This document shows, one piece after another, positions 52,767 to 61,787 of a stretch of 64,000 bases of DNA; positions within the stretch are counted from its first letter, which is position 1; each line of letters opens with the position of its first letter. The stretch is from positions 3,534,001-3,598,000 of the forward strand of contig NZ_CP151726.1 in NCBI RefSeq assembly GCF_038443385.1, given 5' to 3'. A program made the position numbers and the translations under genes. The stretch is from Stieleria varia. Lineage in GTDB: Bacteria > Planctomycetota > Planctomycetia > Pirellulales > Pirellulaceae. The notes below the pieces were generated by a model that was not told where the DNA came from, made no database searches, and saw only the letters and a program-made list of their open reading frames with translations.

Positions 52767-55700
52767 TTAATTACGTGACGGTTGGTTCAAAACGGATTGA
52801 AGCAGCTCCTGGGCACGTTTCCGATTCTCTGGCTGGTTGGAGTCGATGAGATGTTGCAGGTAGATGGCCGTTGCTGGACGCGGAAAGCTCTTGAGCAGCT
52901 CAACGCCGACTTCATTGGGGAGTGACGAAACGCCCTTGGATGTATACGTCGCCAGTTCGATCGCGATCAGCAGAGTGGCTTCGGTGTCGTCGGAGTCAAG
53001 TAGGACCTTGCGTGGCTGAGCGATGTCTAGACCTGGGTTGTAGCCAGCTTTGATGATTGATTGTTTTGCATCCAACAGTTCCTGCCCAATGGGATTCCTT
53101 TGTAGTGTGCGTCGAGCGGGAATGGTATGCGACAGCTCACGAAGATCTGCTGGCTGATCAATCAGGTCATTCAACACGGGCAATGCTTCCTGCCAGTCAA
53201 ACTGAACACAGGCCTCACAGGCTTCGTAAACCCTCAAGTGCCTCTGCAGCATATCGAGGTAGGCGTCCTTGGCCTTCTCTCGAAATGGCCGATGGATCAG
53301 GGCATAGGCAATGCTATTGCGAAGCTCGTCGCTTTTGGAGCCGTAGAGTCGCAGTAACAGATCCGTCGATTTATCGGTTTGCATCAGGCCAAGAGTGCGT
53401 GCAAGTCTAACCATTAGCGTCGAATCGTTTGATTGTTCCATCGCGTTTTCGATCGCGGGCATCGCTTCGTCGCCGAGTTGAGCGAGTGCGTACTGACACG
53501 AATTGGCGCTGTCTTCGAATCGCAATCCGTCGAGCAACAATCCAATGCGATCGTCGCCGCCCTGGAGCTTTAACTTGCTGCGAACGGTCTCTTGCCCAAA
53601 TAGGGTGCCGTGTGTGTACCAGACGAACCCGAGCCCTTCGCCCAAATAAACGTCACGCGTGTGATACGGACTGTCGTTCTTGGCCCAGGGGATCGCTTTC
53701 TTCAGTACTACTGGATCCTTCTTCGACTGCGACGGAAACAGAACGAAATCCCAGTCCTCATGTTTGAGAATAAACGGCCCTTTATCCTCGCCTGGAGTTT
53801 CAGCCGACTGAGGCACATTTGTGAATTCTTTCCAGGTTCTACGCAGGACGATTTGGTAGCCCATCAAACCGTCGAAATCGACAGTGGGTTGTTCGTCAAC
53901 CGATGCGAGTTGCCAGGCCGGCGTGCCTGCGGCGTGAAGCACACGTTGGGCCGCTGCTTGGATCGGCGTTGGAGCTGCTTTCTTTGATGGCTCTTTCTGG
54001 GCGATCCAGATCATGAACCCTGGACCGTCTGACACCTCAGCTTCGTCCTTCAGTTCGTAGCACCATCGCACTAGCGCTAACTCATCGTTGATTTTCGACG
54101 TGACACGTCCGACACCGAGCTCACTTCCTCTGGTCATCGATACCGAACCGGAGTTTCGAATTCCCAACACATATTCGGCTGCTTCACGCTGCTCCTCCGA
54201 TGCCGGTTCCGATCGACGCAAGGACCACATGGCAAAGTCCACTCCCTGAAAAACGTTACCGTCGGCCTCCACGGTGATCAGCCACTCGCCGCCATGGCCA
54301 TCGCTGCTGATGTGCCCTTCTAAATCCAGGATGCGGCCGGATACGGATGGAGCAATATCAATCGCTTTCATTTGATTGCTGGACATCGGCAGATCATTCA
54401 CGCCGCGCGGAACGCGACCTACCTTGCCTTTGATCTGCCATGACTTTCCTGGCGGCAAATAGACCTTCCATTTCCATCCCATGGCATTTCGCTCGTACAA
54501 AGCCATGCCATGAAGCCGCTGTGGCGCGTTGTTGATCTTGTCGTACAGTTCTTGCAGCGTTTTGTCGTCGTCCTGGCGAAAGACTGTCGCAGATGACTTC
54601 ACAGCTTGGTTGTTCGAGAATGGATTCGCAGTCGTTTCTGGATCGCTTTTGTCGGGAAGAACGGGCCAGGGACTGTCGTTGGCAGATTCAAAAGGCGCTG
54701 GGCTTCTTTGACAACTGGTGAGCATTTCCATGAGAAATGCTTGCTTCTTCGCATCGGTATCCAGGTTCATCCCGCCGGGCATCAGATCATCGTCGATGCA
54801 GTAACCGTTGTGATTGATGTGTTGCACGCTGTCGGCGATCATTGCGTCGGTTCGCGTATTGAGCCAGCGATGGGCGATTTCGCGTCGAGCCGCACGTTCC
54901 TCGGCGTCTCTTCCAAGGCTCGAGTACACCGTTGCGGCGTTGAGCGTTTCCCGGGAAATCAGATCACCGCCAATCGCATGAACTTGCTCAAACGCTTTGG
55001 CAGCGAGATCATAGTCGTGCGTCTCACCGCTATTGACATCGAAGTTGTACGCAGCGAGCGATCCGATTCGCCACCAGGCAAAGACCTTTTGCTCACGTGT
55101 GAGTCCGCCGTGTTCCAGTGCCGCCTGCCAATTGGCAATGGACTGCCGTTGGCCAACATGTGTTGTCGAGTCACCGCCAAATGTCGAGTCGCCCGCGATC
55201 GCCTTCAAAAACTCCCGCGTTATAGAGTCCACGTTGATCTGTAGTTCGGGGCGCTGACGCTGAAGAAACGCGATTCCTGCCGCACTTGTTGGCGTACCGC
55301 CGATATCTATTGGCTCGGGATTCGTTTTCTGCGAAATTCGTTCGACTGAACTAACAATAGAAAACTCTTCCCTGATGCGTTCCAGCCAAGCCTGAAACTG
55401 TTCGCGCTGCTGCTTCGTTGGAAACGAAGTCTTGATTGTCAGCGGGGCATCGCGCAGCGTTGTTCGCTGGTCGATCGCTCCAAAATCGGCATCCCAATAG
55501 ATGACGCGGCCATCACTGAGCGACACTTTCTGTGAGTTGATTTGGAGTTGATCTTGGTCCTCGCGATCCAAACGTACATCGAGTCGCTTCGCACCCCAGG
55601 TCCAGTGGAAGCTGTGGTGTGTGCGATCTCCGCTGCTGTTCATTGTTTCCGATTCGCGTTGCTGTGGCAGTTGAGCAATGACGACAGCGATAACCTGTTT

Positions 55701-56975
55701 GTCAGTGTGCAACGACATCATCACTTGGTTATCATTCATGAAGCAGCTTGCGCCGTTCAGGTCGTCCCACGCGAATTCGTTGTGATCTTCGGCTAGTGCG
55801 AATTGACTCAGGCTGCCGCTCATGGCGATCAAAAGTCCACATCCGACAAACACCGATATCAGGATTGCGGCGGGTAAGAATCCACCGCCGGAGCTTTGTC
55901 CAGTGCGAGTATCTGTCAGGGACTTGATTCTTTCCATCAACGTGCCGCCGGTTGCTGAGAGTGCGGGATTGACGATAACCGCCGTGCCGCGTGTTTCCTC
56001 CAGTCGTAGCAGCAGCTTCGCGTACTCGGTTCGCTTGCCCGTCAGTCCGACAGCGATCTCATCGCAGCATCGTTCCCGCTCGATTCGCATCGACCGTGAA
56101 ACCCACCAGACTGCTGGATGGTAGTAGAAAATGGTTTCGAGCAAGACCTGGATCGCATTGACCAGATAGTCGTAGCGGCGAACGTGAGCCAGTTCATGGG
56201 CGATCACCGCTTCCAACTGTTCCCGCGATAGTCCCGTCACGGCGCTGGCGGGCAGCAGAATCAACGGTCGTAGCCAGCCGATCACTGTTGGTACTTCCAC
56301 CAGTGTCGACTCGACGATCGTGATGGCCCGCGAAATCCCCAATTTTTGCGAAACGTCCCGCATGGCGTCGATCGCCGACTGCGGCGCGTCAACAATTCCA
56401 ACCCTGCGCAATCGACGAACACTCCGCCATCCGACCAAGGGACGAACCGACAACAGCGCGACGCCCAGCAGCCAGGCGGACATCATTGTGGTCAACCACG
56501 GAGCCACCGCCGTCAGCGTTGCTTCACGCCACCGATGGAACTGGTCGCTTAGCGATCGCTGCGAACTGGCAGTCGCTGTCGCGGACAACGATTCTTGCAC
56601 CAACGCCGAAGCAACCCGTTCGTCTGCCGTCTCTGGGATCAACGCTTCGGCTCCATTGAACTGCGGAGAGATCGTTTCCTCCGCTACGTCAGCAGCGACC
56701 GTCGGTTGTGAGGGCACTTCGGCAGCCAAGGTGGAATTCATACCCTGAACAGTATCTGTCGAAAGCGTCTCCGAAGTGCAAAACGTGGCACCGGCCAACA
56801 GCACCATCGACACCAATCCACAAAACTGAACTCGATAGCGTGCGCTCGGCGAGCTGTCTCGCATCGCCCTGAGCATCAACCAAAGCACGGTGGCAACGCC
56901 CGCGAACTGCCAGAGCGAATGGAACAGCGTCCAACCAAGCTTTTCAATCAAACTGGAAATCAGTACCAAACTCAT
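52767..56975 (-). CDS. M56 (BlaR1-like) metallopeptidase with large periplasmic domain
   Basis: This is a 1402-residue membrane protein. The N-terminal M56 peptidase part has helices at residues 1-35, 45-70 and around 160-180. The zinc motif HELAH is near residue 260 (IAHELAHVRRYDYLV), with a following RERCCDEIAV acidic ligand. A further helix occurs near residue 370 (FLPAAILISVFVGCGLLIAM). The remaining 1000 or so residues are extracytoplasmic, with HEAT-like repeats at about 1190-1390 (ALAQLGDEAMPAIENAMEQS). BlaR1 proteins are usually about 600 residues. The gene overlaps the BlaI-type repressor by ATGA, so it likely senses an envelope signal and cleaves or controls the repressor. Confidence 0.9.
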   Translation of the reverse strand: MSLVLISSLIEKLGWTLFHSLWQFAGVATVLWLMLRAMRDSSPSARYRVQFCGLVSMVLLAGATFCTSETLSTDTVQGMNSTLAAEVPSQPTVAADVAEETISPQFNGAEALIPETADERVASALVQESLSATATASSQRSLSDQFHRWREATLTAVAPWLTTMMSAWLLGVALLSVRPLVGWRSVRRLRRVGIVDAPQSAIDAMRDVSQKLGISRAITIVESTLVEVPTVIGWLRPLILLPASAVTGLSREQLEAVIAHELAHVRRYDYLVNAIQVLLETIFYYHPAVWWVSRSMRIERERCCDEIAVGLTGKRTEYAKLLLRLEETRGTAVIVNPALSATGGTLMERIKSLTDTRTGQSSGGGFLPAAILISVFVGCGLLIAMSGSLSQFALAEDHNEFAWDDLNGASCFMNDNQVMMSLHTDKQVIAVVIAQLPQQRESETMNSSGDRTHHSFHWTWGAKRLDVRLDREDQDQLQINSQKVSLSDGRVIYWDADFGAIDQRTTLRDAPLTIKTSFPTKQQREQFQAWLERIREEFSIVSSVERISQKTNPEPIDIGGTPTSAAGIAFLQRQRPELQINVDSITREFLKAIAGDSTFGGDSTTHVGQRQSIANWQAALEHGGLTREQKVFAWWRIGSLAAYNFDVNSGETHDYDLAAKAFEQVHAIGGDLISRETLNAATVYSSLGRDAEERAARREIAHRWLNTRTDAMIADSVQHINHNGYCIDDDLMPGGMNLDTDAKKQAFLMEMLTSCQRSPAPFESANDSPWPVLPDKSDPETTANPFSNNQAVKSSATVFRQDDDKTLQELYDKINNAPQRLHGMALYERNAMGWKWKVYLPPGKSWQIKGKVGRVPRGVNDLPMSSNQMKAIDIAPSVSGRILDLEGHISSDGHGGEWLITVEADGNVFQGVDFAMWSLRRSEPASEEQREAAEYVLGIRNSGSVSMTRGSELGVGRVTSKINDELALVRWCYELKDEAEVSDGPGFMIWIAQKEPSKKAAPTPIQAAAQRVLHAAGTPAWQLASVDEQPTVDFDGLMGYQIVLRRTWKEFTNVPQSAETPGEDKGPFILKHEDWDFVLFPSQSKKDPVVLKKAIPWAKNDSPYHTRDVYLGEGLGFVWYTHGTLFGQETVRSKLKLQGGDDRIGLLLDGLRFEDSANSCQYALAQLGDEAMPAIENAMEQSNDSTLMVRLARTLGLMQTDKSTDLLLRLYGSKSDELRNSIAYALIHRPFREKAKDAYLDMLQRHLRVYEACEACVQFDWQEALPVLNDLIDQPADLRELSHTIPARRTLQRNPIGQELLDAKQSIIKAGYNPGLDIAQPRKVLLDSDDTEATLLIAIELATYTSKGVSSLPNEVGVELLKSFPRPATAIYLQHLIDSNQPENRKRAQELLQSVLNQPSRN

Positions 56976-57358
56976 GACTTTCCCTCCAGTTCCTGAAGCA
57001 ATTGGCGGATCTCGTCGAGTTCCTCTGGTGTCGCCTTCTTTGAGGACAGCACATGCAACATCAGCATCTTGGCCGAGCCGTCGTAGACCTTGTCGATCAA
57101 ATCACCAAGAATCCGTTTCTGCGTCTTGTGCTGCGCCGCCGCAGGTCGATAAACCTGCGGCCTGACGTCATCGTCACGTTTGAGCAACCCCTTCTCAAGC
57201 ATCACCGACAGCATTTTCACGGTCGTCGAATAGCTCGTCTCTTTCGACTCCAGCAGACAGTCATGCACATGTCGCGCAATACACGGCCCATCCCTCCACA
57301 GGATGCGCAGGATCTGCAGTTCAACATCCGTTGGTTGCGTTGAGACGGGGCGAGGCAT
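56972..57358 (-). CDS. BlaI/MecI/CopY-family repressor
   Basis: This 128-residue winged-helix protein contains TDVELQILRILWRDGPCIAR and the recognition region SYSTTVKMLSVMLEKGLLKRD, followed by a dimerisation tail (ILGDLIDKVYDGSAKMLMLH, ELDEIRQLLQELEGK). It overlaps the M56 gene by 4 bases; they form a BlaI/BlaR1-like pair. The usual cleavage site in the tail cannot be confirmed by eye. Two repeated motifs upstream are candidate operators. Confidence 0.94.
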   Translation of the reverse strand: MPRPVSTQPTDVELQILRILWRDGPCIARHVHDCLLESKETSYSTTVKMLSVMLEKGLLKRDDDVRPQVYRPAAAQHKTQKRILGDLIDKVYDGSAKMLMLHVLSSKKATPEELDEIRQLLQELEGKS

Positions 57359-57396
57359 GATGTCCTAATAAACTCGGGTTGAAGGGCAACACAGAA

Positions 57397-57478
57397 TGGC
57401 GAAAGAATTAGGCAAACGGGAATCATTCTATGGCGATGGAATGACGCACGTCAAGCTAAATGACGAAAGAATTAGTCA
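57397..57478. promoter_or_regulatory. Candidate operators for the BlaI-family repressor
   Basis: TGGCGAAAGAATTAGGCA (57397-57414) and TGACGAAAGAATTAGTCA (57461-57478) share GAAAGAATTA and lie 64 bases apart, close to six helical turns, upstream of the repressor gene. The second has TGAC/GTCA ends. They differ from the classical TACA/TGTA dyads. Confidence 0.5.
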
Positions 57479-58271
57479 CATGCGGCCGAGCCCGATCATC
57501 CGGCCTGAAATCGTCGGCGACTGAAGCAAAAAGATGAGCGGTGTGATGAAGTATCCAACATGACGCTTTTTCCAAGATTCAGCATCTCTCCAAGACGCTG
57601 ATCCGCTTCATTCTCAGTTTTTCCAGTATCTGAGGACGTCAAAAGCAAAGCCAGCAGATTTCACAACACATATATTCCGTGCGTTGCTTTGCGCGGTGGG
57701 TACTGTTTTCGTCCCAAGGGGGCGCAGTAGATTCTGTCCCCAGGGACGTGACATAGTAGCCCAGGGCAGAGCGCTGCGTCGCCCTGGGATATTGGGCGTC
57801 GTTTCCATTCCCAAGCCCCGAAGTGGGCGTAGCAGTGGTTCTTTCGACACGAAACTGAAATTGACAAATGGTACGTTTGGGATCGAGATCGGTGTTGTGC
57901 CCTTTCAGGGCGAGGTAGTCGTAGTCGGATGTTCGATTACCCAGGGCGACGCTGCGCTGGACTGCTCAAAGTTTGGTGTTGACACGTTTTAATGCCACCG
58001 TTTTATTCCCCGTGTCACCTCCCCCAAGGAACGAGACTGCTGATTTAGTGAGCCGCAAGGCGCTAGCCCGGATTATTCATGCGGATGATTGATTTTAGCG
58101 CAAGCAGATTCTCGACGATGAGTTACGTCACCGCTGGGAAATGCAGATTGCTTTTCATAACCCGACGCTTAAGCGAGGGATTTACCGAGTATCCTTCGCT
58201 AACGCGTCGGGTTATGAATAATCTGGGTTAGGTCTCGTCGCCTCGATCACTGAAACCGCAGGCGGCTGACC
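57479..58271. other. Intergenic region with repeats, no supported gene
   Basis: The stretch contains CCCAGGGC-type palindromes (57750-57800 and 57940-57960), a fragment of the 180-bp array motif at 57959-57984 in reverse orientation, and an inverted repeat TTCATAACCCGACGC (58154-58168) with GCGTCGGGTTATGAA (58204-58218). The open frames here have repetitive, non-conserved sequence. Confidence 0.6.
57959..57984. repeat. Distant inverted copy of the 180-bp array motif
   Basis: Twenty-six bases starting GGACTGCTCAAAGTTTGGTG are the exact complement of the stretch TCAACACCAAACTTTGAGCA and its flanks found in the array near 38 kb. This shows that the motif is a dispersed sequence and not specific to the alginate lyase gene. 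Confidence 0.75.
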
Positions 58272-61019
58272 TTAGTTGTGAATCAGCTCTTCTAGCTTCT
58301 CATCAACGTCTATCGTGTCATAGCCGCCGTCACCGAAATACGGCATGTTCAACGGGCCGTGCAGGATCCCTTTGGCGTCAACGACATAGACCGTTGGATA
58401 GCCTTCAATGCCCCAGTCCAGTTGAAGCGGGCCGCTGTATGGCTGGGGGATGACGGTCCAGTTAAAATCGCCCCGAGCAGTCGCTTCCTCCAAAATCTTT
58501 CGATCGCCACTGCTCATGATACCAATGACGCGGACCGGCATTTGTTTGTACTTCGCAACCAGTTGCCGCAGCGGTGCGTACATCTCTCGCAAGTTGTCGC
58601 CTGCGCTCTGAGCAAATACTAACACCGCAATCTCGCCTCGTAGATTGCTCAGTCGAAAGGGAGCACCATTGATGTCGGTTGCAACCATTTCAGGTGCTTC
58701 CGAGCCCACGACCACTTTGTTGATCGCGTGCGAAAGCCGTTCAGACGCGGATCGGGCGGTGCCGTAGTACTCGACCGCGACATCGGAATAGTTTTCGACA
58801 AGCTGTTTTAGCTTCTTGTTGAGGTCAACTTTTAATTGCACCGTGTCCGTGCTTTCAAGTCGATCTAATACTTCTCGATAGTCGTCGCGTGCGCTTTGTG
58901 GTGCGACGGACTGCATCCCTTCCATCCTCTTTCGATGCGACGGAATTCCAGTTACGGCCGTCAGCAACTCTTTTCCATGAATGATCTGAGCGATCAACGC
59001 CTCAGCTTGAGTCTTGCGAAAGGGGCTCTTTTCGACAAGCAAATTGAGAAACTCATCACTTCGCGGTGTAGGTGGGCCAGCTTGCAGCGTTCCCGCGATC
59101 GTTTCCAGACCCTCGTGATCGAGATAATGTTGGATCAGTCGATCAATCACTTCGACGCGTCCTTTACCGACGACCGAGTTCGGATCGCCGACGCTTCGGG
59201 CCATTTCGGCCACTTTGACAAGCGACTGCAGACCGTCGTTTGTACCGCGATGTTGTTTTTCGTACTTCAAGTACTTCGGCGTCATCACTTCACGTGGATC
59301 AAGTTCCTGGTACACGCGATTCAACTCCACCTCACCAACAGCGTTTCCGATAGCCGCATTGTATTTGGCGGCGACGCGATCGAATTCGGCGTTGAGTGCT
59401 TCGAGCGTGCCTGCTTCGGGACGTGTTTGGCTGTCCTCGACCGGGATTTCCGAAGGCATCGAGCTAAGTTCCTCGGTGCCGCCATCAATACCCAATTCTT
59501 CGTGAATCCTTACGACCACTTCTTTTCCGCGACGGAGTTCGACAGAACCGTTTTCGATGGCCATTCGATCCAGTTCTCCATCGAAGGTGACTTCGTACTG
59601 TCCCGCGTAGAGTCGAATCGATTTGTCATCGCGACCGACTGTCAACTTATCGTAGACCTTGTCGCCCTGTTTGATGATAACCGGCACATCATCGGCTTCG
59701 CTTTTGATTGTGATCGTGCCTTTGCTGGTTTCCAGTGTGATGAAGATTCCAGCAATCAGTAGAGGCATCGCGAACGCGGCGGCAATGAGTGTTGTCATCC
59801 GTGGAAAGTTGAAGCCGCCGCCGGATTCTGACGACCAGGAATTCGAGTCTTTAACGCTGAAATTCGTCACGATTTTCGCTACGGGAGTTGGCAGCGGCGA
59901 GGTCGTTGGTTCCTGCACGTGAGCAAGACAAGCCTCAAGCAGTTCAGCGACTTGATTGGCGGAATCGAAACGATCGTCACGCGATTTGGCCAGCAACTTC
60001 ATCACGATCGCGTCGAGCCATTGTGGGATGTCGTTATTGAGCTGGCGGATTGGTCGTGGTGTTTCGTCGGTGATTCGCCGCATGACGGCGTAGCTGGTGT
60101 CGGCTCGGAAGGGTGAGTGACCGGTACACAGTGCGTATAGCACACAGCCGAGACTGAACAGATCGCTGCGTCCATCGATTGCATCGCCTCGCACTTGCTC
60201 CGGCGACATGTAGTGCGGCGTGCCGGGATGAAAGCCGCTACGAGTCAAACAGGCATCGTCTTCGGCGCGAGCCAAACCGAAGTCGGTTAGCAGTGCCCGC
60301 TCGACGCCTTCATCCAGCAGGATGTTCGAAGGCTTCACATCGCGATGAATCAATCCCTGAGCATGCGCGGCGGCGAGTCCCTTTGCGGTTTGCAGGCCGA
60401 TTCGCAACACTTCGGCGACTTCCAGTGGCCCGTCGCGATCGAGTTTTTCTTGCAATGAACCACCGGCGACGTACTGCATCACCAGAAACGGCGGCTCGTG
60501 TTCCGATTCGACATTGAAGATCGGCACCACGTGATCGTCACGCACTCCCGCTGCAGCGCGAGCTTCGCGAGCGAATCGTTGGCGTGCCGAACCCCTTGCC
60601 GACAGATAGGGTGCCAGGACCTTGACGGCGACGACTCGGTTCAGTTCGGTATCAAACGCTTTGAAGACAATGCCCATGCCTCCGCTGCCGATCATGCGTT
60701 CGATTTCGTAGCGTCCCAGACGTCCGAGCATTTCGGGATGCGATGGCGGCTGGAGCAGTTGTCGGGCCATCGCTTCATTCCAGCTCGTTGAAGTCTCCCG
60801 GCTACGCCCGAAACACGGTACCGCTTCATCTTCGCCGGCAAGCACTGCGACGGCTTTCTGCCACTGGTCATCATCGGCCGCCAACTCTCGTAGTCGCGTT
60901 TGGCACTGCGCACACTGCTCCACATGTCCCATCCACCGATCGTGTCCGATGTCGCGATCATCAGCAGCCAGCAATCGCTTCAGTTCTTGATCGTCACATT
61001 GCATGATATTGCTATTCAT
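58272..61019 (-). CDS. Ser/Thr kinase with thioredoxin-like C-terminal domain
   Basis: This is a 915-residue transmembrane kinase. The N-terminus has a zinc-finger-like HVEQCAQC, of the anti-sigma type. The Hanks kinase domain (about residues 100-365) has GSGGMGIVFKAFD, the VAVKVL Lys, catalytic IHRDVKPSNILL and TDFGLAR. A transmembrane segment follows near 410-430 (TTLIAAAFAMPLLIAGIFI), then a beta domain and helices. Residues about 770-910 are an AhpC/TlpA-like redoxin (PEMVATDINGAPFRLSNLRG; GYPTVYVVDAKGILHGP) whose CxxC position reads SAGDN, so it is redox-inactive. It overlaps the ECF sigma gene by ATGA. Confidence 0.92.
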   Translation of the reverse strand: MNSNIMQCDDQELKRLLAADDRDIGHDRWMGHVEQCAQCQTRLRELAADDDQWQKAVAVLAGEDEAVPCFGRSRETSTSWNEAMARQLLQPPSHPEMLGRLGRYEIERMIGSGGMGIVFKAFDTELNRVVAVKVLAPYLSARGSARQRFAREARAAAGVRDDHVVPIFNVESEHEPPFLVMQYVAGGSLQEKLDRDGPLEVAEVLRIGLQTAKGLAAAHAQGLIHRDVKPSNILLDEGVERALLTDFGLARAEDDACLTRSGFHPGTPHYMSPEQVRGDAIDGRSDLFSLGCVLYALCTGHSPFRADTSYAVMRRITDETPRPIRQLNNDIPQWLDAIVMKLLAKSRDDRFDSANQVAELLEACLAHVQEPTTSPLPTPVAKIVTNFSVKDSNSWSSESGGGFNFPRMTTLIAAAFAMPLLIAGIFITLETSKGTITIKSEADDVPVIIKQGDKVYDKLTVGRDDKSIRLYAGQYEVTFDGELDRMAIENGSVELRRGKEVVVRIHEELGIDGGTEELSSMPSEIPVEDSQTRPEAGTLEALNAEFDRVAAKYNAAIGNAVGEVELNRVYQELDPREVMTPKYLKYEKQHRGTNDGLQSLVKVAEMARSVGDPNSVVGKGRVEVIDRLIQHYLDHEGLETIAGTLQAGPPTPRSDEFLNLLVEKSPFRKTQAEALIAQIIHGKELLTAVTGIPSHRKRMEGMQSVAPQSARDDYREVLDRLESTDTVQLKVDLNKKLKQLVENYSDVAVEYYGTARSASERLSHAINKVVVGSEAPEMVATDINGAPFRLSNLRGEIAVLVFAQSAGDNLREMYAPLRQLVAKYKQMPVRVIGIMSSGDRKILEEATARGDFNWTVIPQPYSGPLQLDWGIEGYPTVYVVDAKGILHGPLNMPYFGDGGYDTIDVDEKLEELIHN

Positions 61020-61615
61020 TTCCGAGCCTCATGTTCTTTGATAAGTTCTTTAATGCGAGCCATCACCCGACTGCGGTTGACATAGATCTGGCCCGCAGTT
61101 GTCCCAATCGTTTCTGCAGCTTGTTGCACCGATTGCCCGTTGACTTCAGTCAGCCAGAACGCCTGCCAGGTTTGCGGCGCAACCGTTTGTTTCACACGAT
61201 CCGCCGCCCAGCGAAACAGTTCGCGTTCGTATTCTCGTTCGATCAGTGACGAGATATCACCGCGAACAGAAATTGCATCGAGAAGCTCCTGGCCACGCTC
61301 ACCATCCTGACCAAGCACACGCGTCGCTGGCCGAGTCAGCATGTCGACGACTTCGTTGTGAGCGATCCGAAGCAGCCAGGCATGAAAGCTGCCGCGATTG
61401 TCTCGCTTGATCCATCGAGAAATCGACTGAGCCACAGCCAGCAGGACTTCCTGAACCAAGTTCTCCGCATCAGCAGCCTGGAACCCGCGCCGCCGAGCCA
61501 CTCGATAAACCACCGGCCCATAAAGCTCTGTGAACTCGTCCCAGGCAGCCAGATCGTCCGCGTTTTGTAAACGCAGAATCAGACTGGCTCGGGTTTCAGG
61601 AGGACTTTGAGGCAT
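61016..61615 (-). CDS. ECF-family RNA polymerase sigma factor
   Basis: This is a 199-residue sigma factor. Region 2 includes AADAENLVQEVLLAVAQSIS and FHAWLLRIAHNEVVDML; region 4 includes AFWLTEVNGQSVQQAAETIG with the helix-turn-helix. It overlaps the kinase gene start. Such planctomycete sigma/kinase pairs likely signal together, with the kinase's zinc-finger part binding or controlling the sigma factor (inference). Confidence 0.93.
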   Translation of the reverse strand: MPQSPPETRASLILRLQNADDLAAWDEFTELYGPVVYRVARRRGFQAADAENLVQEVLLAVAQSISRWIKRDNRGSFHAWLLRIAHNEVVDMLTRPATRVLGQDGERGQELLDAISVRGDISSLIEREYERELFRWAADRVKQTVAPQTWQAFWLTEVNGQSVQQAAETIGTTAGQIYVNRSRVMARIKELIKEHEARK

Positions 61616-61787
61616 CGGTCTACTTTAGCAGCGAAACGAATCACTGTTCTTGTAGACCGGATGAACGAGCTCAATCTTGCACAGCAGATAAAAATTTCCT
61701 GAGACTGGCTATTGCATTGGTAGGTAAAGTCAAAGCAAGGCGGCGGAGCCATCACGCAGGAATTGCGGTCCAGCGGATCGAGAATCT

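Noticed and set aside
57684..57992. 102-residue plus-strand open frame
   Set aside because: It reads through palindromic repeats and a fragment of the 180-bp array motif.
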